Assembly (NCBI GenBank): GCA_000181795.3
Contig: CM012953.1
Coordinates: 9,350,893 to 9,414,892, forward strand
Reading direction: 5' to 3'
Source of the DNA: Trichinella spiralis
Taxonomy: Eukaryota > Nematoda > Enoplea > Trichinellida > Trichinellidae
Length of the DNA stretch: 64,000 nucleotides
In this document: positions 28,875 to 59,904 of the stretch, piece after piece
Position numbering within the stretch: position 1 is the stretch's first letter
How the letters are laid out: the number at the start of each line of letters is the position of its first letter
Notes under the pieces: generated by a model
Databases searched by the model: none
The model's input: only the letters and a program-made list of their open reading frames with translations
Told to the model about the DNA's origin: nothing
Position numbers and translations under genes: made by a program

Positions 28875-31293
28875 ATGGAAGAACACTCTGAAGTATTTAA
28901 GCTTTTTAATTTTCATTTCTTTTTTTATTATTAAACTATTACCTTGCTGTAATTAATTTTAAAATTTTAGAAATGTTATTTTTGTAACTGCTTATTATTT
29001 ATTATTTTAGGAATCTTCGACTGAAGAATCGCCTATCTTCGATAATTTACGGAATGAAACGATCAGATTTCCAGAATACATGTCAATTGAAAAGTACTTG
29101 GTGTTGTATTTCTTTTTATTTTAAGTTTATTGTTTTCATTGTAATAAACGATGCTACCAAGCAATTTTAATAATGAGAATAATTTAATTGACACCCTCGA
29201 TCGCTTCAAGGAAAGTTTTATCTTTTGCGGATCGTTTGGCTTCTTTTGGCGAAAGCAATTCCGTTTTGATTTTGGGACCTAGTGGCTGTGGCAAATCTTC
29301 GGTAAGTATTATTTTTGCAGTACGCAGTAAATTGCATTATATTTAGACTGACTTTCTCTATTGCAGTTTGTTCTTAACAGACAGTCAGTGATTAACTAAC
29401 ACGTAGCTTGTAATGATGTCACTTTTTAGGTTGTAAGTAAGGTTATCGACCATGTAAACCGAGATTTATCCAAATCTAAATACAAAGTAGTCTGCATTCA
29501 GATAAGTGGTTAGTTTTATTTTGATAAGTAGAATTTTCATTGAATTTGTGATTGTGATAATAAACTGTGAAAATTCAGGATTGCTTATATCGAGTGTTTC
29601 TTCTTCTCTAAAAAGCATTATTCAACAGTTGAAGAAAAAGGTTAATGATGGATTGACGGAGGTGAGTTTTAATAATTGAGTGATGAAAAACAATTTTTAT
29701 TTAACTGGAGGAATATTAACTATAATATTTTTGTGGTTTAGATTTCTGCTGCTGAAGACGTGCAAAGTTTGATAAACACATTGATCAAATGTATATGGCG
29801 TGCGTGTATTATTCGACTGCTTTACGAGATGATACGAATTTATTTCAGATCAGGATAGAAATCACATTGCTCTGTTAATTGTAATGGATTACTTTGAAAA
29901 ATTTACATCTCAGGCAAATCACAAGCTTCTTTACAGCCTTCTCGATGTCACTCAGCATACTGTTATGCCTCTGTTACTTTTCGGCTTGTCGCAGAGAATG
30001 GTAACTTTTTAATTGCAGTTTCAGAAATTTTTTAGCTGAAGTTTCATTTTACTGAAATATTTTGATAAGTAGATTTTTTGCATTATTTCAATATCACAGC
30101 GTGTTTTTTTTGATAATTTCTAGAATAAAAAATTGCGTTTTATTAAGCCAATATGGTAAATTTAGGATGTTATGGACTTTTTGGAAAAGCGTGTCCGGTC
30201 ACGATTGTCGCAAATTCAGTTTACACCATTTGCGTCGATCACATTTGACCAGTATTATGAAGCGGTGAAGTCTTTTCTGTGGATTCAAAATCCAGAAAAC
30301 GTGGACAAGAAGACGTTAGCTAAATGGAGAAAATCTGTAGAAGTAATGAACAATTTATTGTATTACAATTTCAGATTTATTTCATAATGACTGTAATTTA
30401 TTATTATTTCACAGTATTGTTGGACAGTGTGTTTTTATTAAATATTTAAATTAGAAAAGAAAACATTATGTAGTTTTTTTAATAATACTACAGATATGAA
30501 ATTTAGCATTTTTTGGCTAAAGATGAAGTTCGAAAAATTTTCAAGAAGCAGTTTGAAATCAACAATACAGTTGGTGATTTGAAACTGTTGTTGGTATTCT
30601 AATTCTTGATTTGTAAAGTTGATTTTCTTTGACAGAATTATTATCTATTTAGCAATTGATTTTATCATCTCTGGACGATTGCTGCAACAACTTGTCGGAT
30701 GCTTTGACGTCCGCTTGGGATTTAATTTCTGAAAAGCACAATTATACATTGTTGCAAGGTGAAAAGCGATGCATTCATATTATTTAATTTTATTCAAAGA
30801 AAAGTACTATTGCAGGATTATCAGTGTTAGAGATGGTAATTTTGATGGGCACTGCAATACTTGAAGAAATCAACACCAACGAAGATCCTGTGAATTTTGA
30901 AATTGTTTGCAGGCGTGAGTTGAGTAACTTATTGACGAAAGAAAAATGCAAATGAAAATACCAGACATTTATTACTGCTTAGGGGTTAGACTTTTTCTGA
31001 ACAAACACTGTCAAACTATTCCACGAGACAGGAGCTACATATGGAAGGTTTTTATTATTTGTTCAATTGTTTAAATCGTGAATGTGATAATTGGAATTTG
31101 TATTCAGGCTTTCCAACGGTTGTTGGAAAGAAAAATCATCGTCATAACAGAATCAACAATTAGCAAAGGTAACAAGCCAGTTCAGTTTCAAAGTATCCGA
31201 CTTCAGGTGGAACCAAACGATGTAAGAAAATTAATCAAAGAAAGTTCCGTTCCAACTGCACTTAAACATTGGGCACAATGTAGTGATTTTTGA
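28875..31293 (+). CDS. ORC4: Origin recognition complex subunit 4
   Basis: Thirteen short exons join in phase to 424 aa (human 436): 28875-28892, 29011-29093, 29211-29301, 29430-29508, 29579-29661, 29742-29790, 29849-30000, 30166-30342, 30507-30593, 30653-30758, 30816-30914, 30983-31047, 31108-31293. The AAA+ domain has Walker A GPSGCGKS (about 56-63), a Walker B-like LLIVMDYFEKF and the ORC4-typical DVMDFLEKRVRSRLSQ. The C-terminal half keeps the winged-helix layout (SVLEMVILMGTAILEE; AFQRLLERKII). ORC marks replication origins and, with CDC6 and CDT1, loads the MCM ring that includes the neighbouring MCM6 product. The first coding exon is only 18 nt, so its start is the least certain part. 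Confidence 0.93.
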
Positions 31294-32460
31294 CTATTTA
31301 TATGACTGCTCAGTAATTGCTTGTTATCATCTCAATTTATTAAATATGCAGTTTCATGTAATTCCCATCTATGTTTTGAGTCGAATTGTTGTGTATATTG
31401 AATATTGAAATTAAACGAGAATATTTTGTTTGATTGGTTGGATTTATTTAATATTGAGAGCGGCGAATCAAAATTCTCATCTTGTTAAGCAAATTCTTTA
31501 TGATAAATAATTTCATCTTCACGAATACTTCAAGATATAGCTCCGCCTCAGGTTAAACTTTTTACAAAATACAGTTGAAATAGAATTGAACATGCCCTGA
31601 TTTGATTTTGCCTACATCTCATATCTCATTAGTCATATCTTTACAGCTGTGTAAGAAATTTTGAAATGATATTTTTTTTGGTTAAAAATGATTTATTATT
31701 AAAAATCAAAAATCTGTATGCATAGTCACTGCAAAATTCTGTGAAATATGTAATAGGCAGAATTTCTTGGACAACCAACCAAGACGAGTATATTGAGTCT
31801 AATCAGGGTCTACTCCCCGAGTTTACTTCAAAGGCACGCCGCTCGACATTTCATTGGCCTTAAATTTCATTGGTTTTCATGCCATCTAAATTTCATTAGT
31901 TGTTGTTGCGATAAGTTTTATTCGTTGTCGCAAACCTAAATTTTTACTGGTTGTCATTGTAATGCGTTGCATTGTTTTTTTCAGCAATTTTGTTTGTAGA
32001 GTTTTCATGCAAATATTTTATTTATAAAAGTGCAACAGTCTTCAGTGGTAAAATAATTTGAACAAAAAATATAAGTAAAAGTCGTAAAATCATTTTTGAT
32101 GAATTTTTCACTGTGAGATTCCATAATTGAAAAAGATCATTCATTACCCATTTGCTACCTAAAACGAATAGAAATCGATAAGTGAAAAATTTGAATAATT
32201 TCTTCAAATTCGCTTTCCAGTTTTTGATATTTTACAGAGTAATTATGCAAAACCATTTTTTACAGCACTGCTTTATGTCAGATTCATCTACTGTTTTATG
32301 CATGATTGTAAATTAGTCAAGCTGTATGACATTAAAAAATTGAACAATTCAAAATAAATGTAAAATATTAACTTATTATTAAGCATTATAGAAAGTAAAA
32401 TTTAAGTAAGCAAAGCTGTACAGAAATTTATGATGACTTACTTGTGGTTCATGTGCCATT
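31294..32460. other. Convergent intergenic region (ORC4 and kinase 3' ends)
   Basis: No coding exon seen. Around 31840-31950 there are three loose copies of a TAAATTTCATTGGTT-like word, a weak short repeat. Confidence 0.35.
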
Positions 32461-34681
32461 TTACGTGTGCTTTGGAATGAGAGTGTCATTGAACTCAGGC
32501 TGCAAGCTAAGTTCTGGTAATAATAAAAAGTTTAAAATTTATATCACAACCTTTCTTTTATAAAGTACATGATATCTTTATAAAAAATAATTATATTTAA
32601 GCATCTTTCATTGAATTAAACAAATAATGAATTTTATATCTGAATTATTCATACATATCAATATACATTTATTCATATATTAATAAATATATTTTACCAT
32701 ATTCTGTAAAATTAAACAACGGCGGCAAAGGGTAATTAGAAGGTAATTTAAAATTTGGTTGACGCAGTTCGTCAAAAACATGATGGGCACATGCTGCTAA
32801 AGGTTTGATTCTGTCATTTGGTGAATATTTCAAAAGTCGACAGATCAAATTTATTATATTATCTGGCGTATTTGGTGGGAGCAACTGAAACAAATAATTA
32901 AAATGTATAAATCGGAACTAATTCCAAGAGCAATAAGGCATATTACCTGGCGCAACGTGGTAAGCCTTCGAACTCTGTAATCGTTTAGATTTACAAACAC
33001 CTTCATGTTCATTATGTCGTTAGAAGTTGGGTAATCAAGAATCTGGAAAATTTTTATCATCTGATCTCTCGAACTTCTGCCCAAGAAAATAGGATGCCCT
33101 AAGAGCAATTCACAAAGAATACATCCCACAGACCACAGATCTTGAAGCATGAAACATTAATTAAAGTTTTCTTTACTAAGAACGACAGCTTTTACCAACT
33201 GATGGTGTATAGGACGTTGCACCTAAACACAGTTCTGGGGCACGATAGTGGCGTGAACATATGTAAGAAATGCTTCTTTCATTTGGTTCCAGTACCTTCG
33301 CACTTCCCCAGTCGCATATTTTTAAAACGGCCGTATTTCCATTAACCAACGCATTTTCTGGTTTCAAATCTCGGTGAGCAATGTTAAAAGAATGTACATA
33401 AGCCAAAGCTCTGAGTATTTGGTAAGTAAACAGCTATTAGTAAACATCTATTCAGATTTTTTCTATGATTGAAAATTCTTTATAAAGATATTACTTTTAC
33501 ATACGACATGTGGAGCGGTTGACGTGTTTTTTCATGTCTTTTTATAAGCTTATATAGATCATCAGAAAAACATTCCATGACTAAGTTCAAATAAAGTATA
33601 CCCTAGCAAGAATAAAAGTATATTAAATTTTCTTAGCATAATTCAGTATTGCCAAATAAAATACACATATAAAACCCTGCGTTCATTTAAATAACAATGC
33701 ATTTTGCATTGTTATTTAAATAAATTATTTTAGAATTTTAATAATAATTACAAGGTTTATCAAATTTCACCACTCGGTACTGGTGTAAATCAGTATTTGA
33801 GTAATGAATTATTTTACAAAGCACATTATCGAGCATTAAAATCAACATGCAAAATGCAAAAGAGATTCAAATAAAGGGAAAATACATAAAAAATAGCTGA
33901 AAACACAGTATAAATTATATGCATATCAGAAAATTCAATTACATTTAATTTTTTAAGAAACAGAAATTTTAGATGTAAAAAATAATCCGACGAAGGCAAG
34001 AAAACAATTCAGCAATTCAAATATTCAACATAAAACAGCTGATTTAAAAATAAACATTATTTTATATAGATTATAATCTGTTAATAAAACTGACAGGATG
34101 TCGCCATTTTAAATAGCAAATTCCAATTGATTTTTAAAGTTCACATACAAAGAAAATAAGAAAATTATAAACAAACAGTTGAGTAACTTAGTGATGGAGA
34201 AAGCATGAAAATTATTAAGAATATTTATTTTTCAATATTATACGGCATTGCAAACTTACTGTGCTTGTAGTTTCAAAAAAGAAGTACTTCAGTGTAACAA
34301 TGTTTTGATGCTTCAGTCTTTTAATAATATCCAATTCTCGATTCTAAAACGATTGAGTTTTTAAATAATTTTTCATCTTAAATATTATCTTATTCTCTAT
34401 CTGAAACTTATTCTGTGTAAAATCTTAAATTTAAAACCTAAATATGTCAACTTTGCATGATAAAATTACATGATACATACTTTATATGAAGCATCTTGTT
34501 TGACTCTTTTTATTGCAACAGTCTCGTTTGTTTCAACAATTAAAGCAGAACATACAGTTCCAAAGGATCCTTTGCCAAGTTTCTCAATGTTGATAAATGT
34601 AGCCAAAAACGGCAAATCTTCTCCTTGATTATTCTCAGGAGGTGCCATTACACGAAAAGTAACGCCAGAATGTGGAAACAT
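32461..34681 (-). CDS. GSK3-like serine/threonine kinase with DWG metal motif
   Basis: Seven exons, 34681-34481, 34343-34260, 33602-33495, 33433-33196, 33140-32947, 32884-32698 and 32513-32461, give 354 aa. The kinase domain has a Gly loop GKGSFGTV, the VAIK lysine (VAIKRV), HRDLKPEN, the activation segment [15 protein letters not shown] and the GSK3-type end [23 protein letters not shown]. Residues equivalent to the GSK3 priming-phosphate pocket (Arg of NREL, Arg of HRD, Lys of GSAK) and the activating Tyr are present. The DFG motif reads DWG (CDWGSAK, about 171-177). The divergence suggests a nematode GSK3-like paralogue rather than the canonical shaggy/GSK3, but that is inference. The start at 34681 is chosen as the first in-frame ATG; a Met eleven codons later is also possible. 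Intron 2 holds a perfect hairpin. Confidence 0.9.
33685..33721. repeat. Perfect 17-bp inverted repeat, 3-nt loop, in a kinase intron
   Basis: ATTTAAATAACAATGCA at 33685-33701 pairs perfectly with 33705-33721 around a TTT loop. It lies in the 657-bp second intron of the GSK3-like gene, which is larger than most others in that gene. Could form a tight stem in RNA or a cruciform; could also be a tiny foldback remnant. Confidence 0.7.
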
Positions 34682-35221
34682 GATAATAATGTATAATGCC
34701 GTTAAGTTTATCTTAAAACAGTATATCTCCGGTACATTTTCATATTCCAAAAGTAAAAATTATTTTTTAAATGCACGCATAATTGGGCAAAAATATATAA
34801 TGCTAAAAATTAGAAAAGCAGGGCTTACCAAGAAAAGTAAATAATTTGAATGATGCTTGCGAAGGAACTTTCATAGATTGTGAATTATATACAAAGTTGT
34901 TAATTCGAATTAATAATAAATAGGCAATTACACATTTGATTTGTATTTTATAAATTTTCAAATGATTTACTTAATTAAAGCGTATACATAATTTCAGTAT
35001 GTTTTAAATTAATAATTTACTTTTATACAACTCAAAAGAAAAATGCACGCTTGACATTTTCATATCTGGATTGCCTACTTTTTATGCAAATACTAAATCG
35101 TAGAAAATTCTCTTACGCTTTATCCTAAGGGAAAAGTCACAAGATAAGTTACAGAAATTTTCTCGTGAATAACAAAATATTTAATATTGAAATTAAGTTC
35201 CATTTTTGTTTTTTTGTTTAC

Positions 35222-35407
35222 TTGCTTATCGTACGCTTGTACAAATATGAGCAGTTCATGGTACACCTGCTTTTCACCATTTAGAATTTCTTTGCAGTAC
35301 TTCTTTCCTGAATGCTTACATGCATATGGCATAAATACAAATGAATCACTGTTGATTGTGCCCTCTCTTTTGAAATGGGCTATCATCTGTTTCAGCTTAT
35401 GCGGTAG
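35222..35407 (-). CDS. Orphan exon-like segment, unrecognised
   Basis: A 186-nt open segment is bounded by an AG acceptor just upstream of 35407 and a GT donor just after 35222. It is exactly 62 codons, phase 0 at both ends. The peptide (LPHKLKQMIAHFKREG..., FVFMPYACKHSGKKYC, GEKQVYHELL) has ordinary codon use and composition for a real protein. I cannot name the family and found no partner exons in phase nearby, so it may be a gene fragment or part of a gene with distant exons. Confidence 0.35.
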
Positions 35408-37550
35408 CTATCTCTATGACTAACTGTATAAGCGTTTGCTAGATCACATTCAAATCCGCATTTCATACGTCATGTTTTGTAAACTTGATTGTACTAATCA
35501 TTTCTATATATGTCTCATTTGACATTCTCCATCATGATGCAGCCATTAGATCAAATGTGCTAGTTTGATATAATTATTACAATGGATTTAATTGTATTCA
35601 AACAATATTGCTTTTATTACGTTCTTCATTGAATTTCACAGATGTATAAATGTAATTAATTGACATGCATCAAATTATTAATAGCAATGTTGGTTTTCTC
35701 TATAACACATTTGAAATTGATTGATTGATTGATTGATCACGGATTACATACAAAAAATTTATTTAATATACTCAATTTTAATTTTATAACTACCATTTTT
35801 AGTTATTTATTTGATCATTTAAAAATCGTTCACTTAAAATTTGTATGATAACTATATCCATCACTGGAAATTTTATTTTATAGGTAACAATATATAACAG
35901 ACATAAACCAGACAACAGCAAACAGAAGAGAATATTTTTATAAGGAGCATATTCACTGATATTCTTACATCAGCAGAAACAAAAATTACAGATGGAAGTC
36001 ATAAATAATAATATTTTGTCATCGTAAAAGTAAAATTTTGCATAAATGATTATTAAAATTTTTTACTACAGCACTTTTCAGTTTGAATCTACTTTTACAT
36101 AAAAAATAAATAATAACTTAGTGAACAAGCACATTAAACAACAATTTAAATTCATACGAACTTGATTTTTATTAATTTAAAAAGAAAGATAAAATAAAAT
36201 GCTGATATCTTTTTATGACTGCAACCGTAACACATCAAAGGAAAGGATAATGGTAAACTACAGTAATTTTTTATGATGTAACAATGCATATTTTTCAAGA
36301 CGCTATTTGGAATATCATTACTGAACTTTATTTTACGGTAATATTTGTACAATATTCGTTTGGCACAAACGAGACATTTCATTAAAATAAATTGGATCCA
36401 AACTTATATAATTACAAATCTGATTAATACAATTAGGTATGATTTATTTGAAAAATTTTTCTGTTTGCGAAAACGTAAAAAATTTTCATGCATCATTACG
36501 TTTGTATTGTAAAATTCGTCAGAAATGAAAAATTAATACAGTCAGTAAATATGAATGTAAATAAATATAAATAAGGAAGTGCAAATTAGTTTTTAGAGAA
36601 ATACGACTCCAAGAGCAAATTTTGAGGAAATGTACAACTTCTTACATTACAGATTCTTTTGTCATAAATGTTAATGCTAATTTCTGATAGATAAAAGTGT
36701 TGCTTGCTAAATGACAATTACTAAATGAAATTTAATGACTTATTGAAATAACTTTATTTTGAACGAAATCATTTATTATAAAAAGTTTATTTTTATTTTT
36801 TATTTTTGTGATGCAGCTTACTGTTAGCAAATACAATTGTTTTTAAATGTCGATTATTGTATTGTCAAATAATTAATTAAGTGATAATTGCTGAAAATAA
36901 GATTTGAGTAAATAATATTGAAGAAAGACGTTTTCAACGCAGTAGGTGTTGATGGTGAAAGAAAACAATAATTTCCATTCGTGAATGGAAAAGCATCTCT
37001 CTTTCAGTGATGCATAATTTTATTTTAATATTTATATTTAAAGAATTTGAGAACCCCTCTAATGGAAGGTGTTACATTGTGAACACTGATCAATGGAAGC
37101 TGCATATAATTTCATTTATAATAAACATATGCTTTAGTATTTTTTTATTCTTTAGCATGAGTATATATTATGAAACAACATATTTTTTAGACATTTAAAC
37201 ATCTGTATAAACATTAGAAAAAAACAAGCGTATTTATTTATTGAAAAAGAATTTTTAATTTGTAAACTGAATCCAATTTTGTAAATTGATCAGTTTTTGA
37301 AAACAAGAAAAATTGAAATCCATGCAAGCCAGCTGTGCAATAGTAAATAATTCTTCATTAAATATAAAATTTTGAATTCTTTCTGAAGCAAATATGTTGT
37401 TGAACATATTACTCAAACTGTTTTCTATGTATCAAAATGAATTTATACAGCCAATGTAAACTGACTTTCCGAAAGTATAAATATTTTGCTCCAGATTCCA
37501 CTAAGTCATTTTAAATAATTATTTTGTAGCGGACTGTGGTTTAAACTAAA
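35408..37550. other. Intergenic region upstream of the reduced homeobox gene
   Basis: AT-rich, with an ATTG microsatellite at 35716-35737. The frame at 37007-37198 contains a short exon-like stretch (FENPSNGRCYIV) after an AG, but no partner exon was found. Confidence 0.35.
35716..35737. repeat. ATTG tetranucleotide microsatellite
   Basis: Five consecutive ATTG units in intergenic sequence. Confidence 0.75.
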
Positions 37551-38794
37551 ATGCCGTTTACGATGAAGAATCTGCTCAGCTTTGACTCCAACGGAAGCAG
37601 AAAAAAAAATTCTGCTTTTCACAGCCACGCTTTAAGCCACAACTGCTCAGGAAGTGCTTTCACACATGTTCACAAGCTGGAGTCCGCACAGTCTACAGAA
37701 ATATCAAAAAATACTCCATGTACCAGTGAACATATAAATATTGGACATTCTGCTCATGCATCGTCAACTCTGTCAGCATTACCGTTAAATTCTTATACTA
37801 ACGCAATGGGTATGCTCATTTATTTAATTTACTACCAATAGCAATTGAGCCATTTCATTTTGCAGTACCTTTTTCTCCGGTGTTACATTTCATTCAAAAT
37901 GATAAGTAATGAGTTTTTAAAAGAATTATTCATTATGTATAAAATAAAAATATTAAATGACTAGGATAAATTTTCATTTATAGCTTCCATTGCAACGACA
38001 GTGATTATTTCAATCGTCAAGAGCATGTTTTTAATGCTTTTATCAGGTGAAAATAAAAAAGCCAAAAATTGTCAAAAATACTAAAAAATGTTGATTTTAA
38101 CTGAAGCTTTCTACGTTGCATATTTTTTGTAGCCTTTTCACCGTCGCATTTGATCACTGGGCAAGCAGTTTCGCCATGCTTGCAATGCAATTCTCTTTGG
38201 TCACAGACTCAGTTGTGTGACCAAACTTATGAAATGCCAAAAAATGAAAAAAAGCCTCGAAGAAAGAAGTATTTCATCATTTTTCGTTTAAATGCTACTT
38301 TCATAATAAAGAAATTTAGGACAGTTTTCACTGAACATCAGACCAAAGCACTTGAAAAGATATTTAAAGTTAGCCAATATCCTGATACACAAACAAGAAT
38401 CAAACTCGGACTTGACATCCATCTTCCTGAAGACAGAATTCAGGTATGCAATGTTCAATATACGCAATACATGTTCAATATTCAGTTTTTTTAAAAAGAG
38501 ATATCCAAAATTTATGCAATTAATAGGAAATTTTATATCATTATTTTCCAAGCCATTATTTTATTATAATTAAAGAACAGTTTATATTTCATATCATTAG
38601 TTTATATTCCGTATATGTCATATTATTATAAAAATGTACAATAAAGCACTGTTTTATGCATTTAGATTCATTTTCAATTTATAATTTAAAAAGATTTATT
38701 AATTTAGATATGGTTTCAAAATCGAAGAGCAAAAATGCGCAAAATGATGATAAGTGAAGGTGAATATGATTCTAATGGCAATAAAAATGTATAA
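37551..38794 (+). CDS. Reduced Vsx/ceh-10-related homeobox protein
   Basis: Exons 37551-37809, 38133-38268, 38320-38443 and 38708-38794 give 201 aa. An additional 63-nt cassette (37984-38046) would fit in phase and give 222 aa, but it encodes an unusually hydrophobic peptide, so it may be optional or spurious. The N terminus (PFTMKNLLSF) resembles the octapeptide of the gene at 51650 (PFAINDLLGF). The homeodomain runs through TVFTEHQTKALEKIF, QYPDTQTRIKLGL, LPEDRIQ and [12 protein letters not shown], with Gln at homeodomain position 50. The intron before the TVFT and the one after RIQ sit exactly where they do in the ceh-10-like gene, and the exon between them is 124 nt in both. The protein stops soon after the homeodomain and lacks a CVC domain. 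Likely a nuclear DNA-binding factor. Confidence 0.82.
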
Positions 38795-41167
38795 ATTAAA
38801 TTTATTAATATTATGATTATCATTATGTATATATTTAGTTGCCCAACTGAAATTCTGTAAAGCATAAAAAATTTGCATAGATTTTCAATAAACATTATTG
38901 ATTATGTCATATTATTCAAAAGTAAATTTCATAAAACTATTTACCAGAGCTTTACTAAATAAATATGTAATATACAAATAGAAATATGCAAAATAAATTT
39001 GGGAAAGTGCTTGCTTTTGTTTCTCTATGTAACATTATAGATTGAATGAAGATGTCGTTTTATTGTTGTCATTTCAACTGATGCAGTTAAAAACTTCCTA
39101 TTAAATACAGCATGAGCAAGCGATTATTACTTAAGCTGACTAAGGAGTAGCTATGAAATATCTATCTGTTTAATATAAAATATGTGCAAAAGCGTTCTTT
39201 GTTTGCTCAGTAACGCTAAATTTGATCTAGTAAGTAATACTACTTAATAATAGCTGCCATTGTAAACGCATGATCAGTATCTTCATTTTTGTGTCTTTCC
39301 TACCTAATGAAGCAAAATAAAGCGTTTTTTTTTGTTTTTTGCCCGCATAAATTTGGCCACAGTTTTGTGATTGGTTGTTCGCTGATTGGCTGTACATCGT
39401 TTGATCAGTAATTCGCTGATGACTTATGCCATTTTATTAGTTACTCTGTTTTGATCAGTAATTGGGAGAGTGACTGGCATTTTTTGATTCGCTACTCAAC
39501 TTTGATCATTGATTGGATAATTATTTTTATGAAACTTTTCCCAGTTATGAGTGCATTACTTTATATGGACATGATCACGTTTTCCACTTTTAAAACAACG
39601 TGTTTTCAACCTTCGGATGGCTATTCATTCTGATGACTAAAGCCGACCTGTCATTTTTGTGGTTCAACTTCACATAAATTGTTCACGCAATTGTTCATAA
39701 ATAATTATGTAACTTAATGCTTTCTTTTGTTTGATATGCTGTTCCTGAATTAAATTCAGTAATTTAGAAATTAATTGGATCACTGGAAGTTATTTGTTTG
39801 ATAATTTATGCATGAAGTTGTCTGAATCATTTAATTCAGTTGTATCAGTTCACTCTTATTCAAAGTTCATATTCAGGGAAATGTGATCACTGTCAAATAT
39901 TTGTTTCTCAAGAACACTGTACTTCTACAAGAAAGTATTGATGTTTACAGTGTAATAATCAGGAATAAATTTGATGCATTATTTTAGCATCCTTTTTTTC
40001 GACATGAAATCCAATTTTTCAGACATATTTTTGCATACTTTCTGAGCGTTGTCATCTTTCTTAGATAATAAAAAAATTAGATGCAGCCAGCGTATCAGAG
40101 CAGTCTAATTGCAAAATCAATTTATTAATAGACATATTCTATAAAAGGAATCGATAAAGGCTAAAAAATGTCACTAGAATTGCAATAACAATGAAGTGTT
40201 ACAATTCAATGAGTCAGACAACTCCATGCATAACTTATGAGTCGAATAAATTCCAGTGATCAACTTAATCTTTAGATTGCTAAATTTAATTCAGGAATAG
40301 CATGGCAAACAAAAGAATGCATTAAGTTCCATAGATAAGTGAAATTAAAGCCTCAAAATGCTCTTTTTTTATTCGAGTCAAAATTGACCCGGCTTTAGTC
40401 ATCAGAAGGACAAAAAATCCTTTAGCAATCCAAAGGTCAAAGAAGGCTTTCAAGTGCAGATGGCGTTAAGTAGTCAGTGATGTCATAATTGAAATTATAG
40501 CGTTTATTAATTTTCTTTATTTAATACTTTAGTTTCATGCAGTTATTCATGTTTCAGCTATGGCTTTGTAATTTGTAATTTTAGTTTAAATTTGTAAATA
40601 AAACTGTTCTCTTGAAGATTATATGTCATTTTAAATTTTAAACAACATTCAAATATGTTTAATAATGCAAGGCCATACATTTTTTATTTAAAAAGAATAG
40701 TTAATTTCGAAATACCTGCTATTATAATTTAATTTATTGTTAATAGCTCATCATAGAAGATATTATTTAAAATTTTAATTTTTAGAACACAATATAATTA
40801 TGTAGATTTTTGTTAAGTAAAAAATTTATAAACCTACATTTTCAGTGAACAAGCTGTATTTTGTCTCATAAAAAATAAATTTAAATTTTTTTATAGAATT
40901 TTTTTATTTCTTCTTTATTTTTTTTATTTTTATAATTATTTGCCAATAATTAACTGATTGATTAACTGGTTATTTTTAAAATAAATAAACTGAAGCATTC
41001 ACTCATAAAGAATTTTTACGTTATTTGCATTGTTATAATTCTTTTCAGTTTTTCTCTGAAGTAGATGATTTGCGATGTTAAATAAAATACCATTTACTTT
41101 GCTATTTTATTATTTCATTTCGACATATGAAGAACAAATAGATTTTAATTTAAATCCAAAATTTAAA
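38795..41167. other. Intergenic region containing a foldback repeat
   Basis: No coding exon recognised. The region around 39360-39520 has several TTGATCAGTAATTxG-like words; the foldback repeat is listed separately. Confidence 0.4.
39603..40443. mobile_element. Long inverted repeat (foldback/MITE-like element)
   Basis: Two diverged arms of roughly 200-240 bp face each other across about 360 bp. Anchor pairs are CTGATGACTAAAGCC (39630-39644) with its complement at 40391-40405, and similar TTAATGC, CTGAATTAAATT, ATCACTGGAA and TGAAGTTGTCTGA-type blocks in mirrored order. The outer part (around 39603-39629 against 40406-40443) also matches loosely. There is no coding capacity. Such structures are typical of nonautonomous DNA elements; the exact ends and target-site duplication could not be fixed by eye. 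Confidence 0.7.

Positions 41168-59904
<18,737 letters not shown>

Noticed and set aside
35187-35423. Plus-strand frame with a signal-peptide-like start
   Set aside because: It is the complement of the better-bordered minus-strand exon; its hydrophobicity is a by-product.
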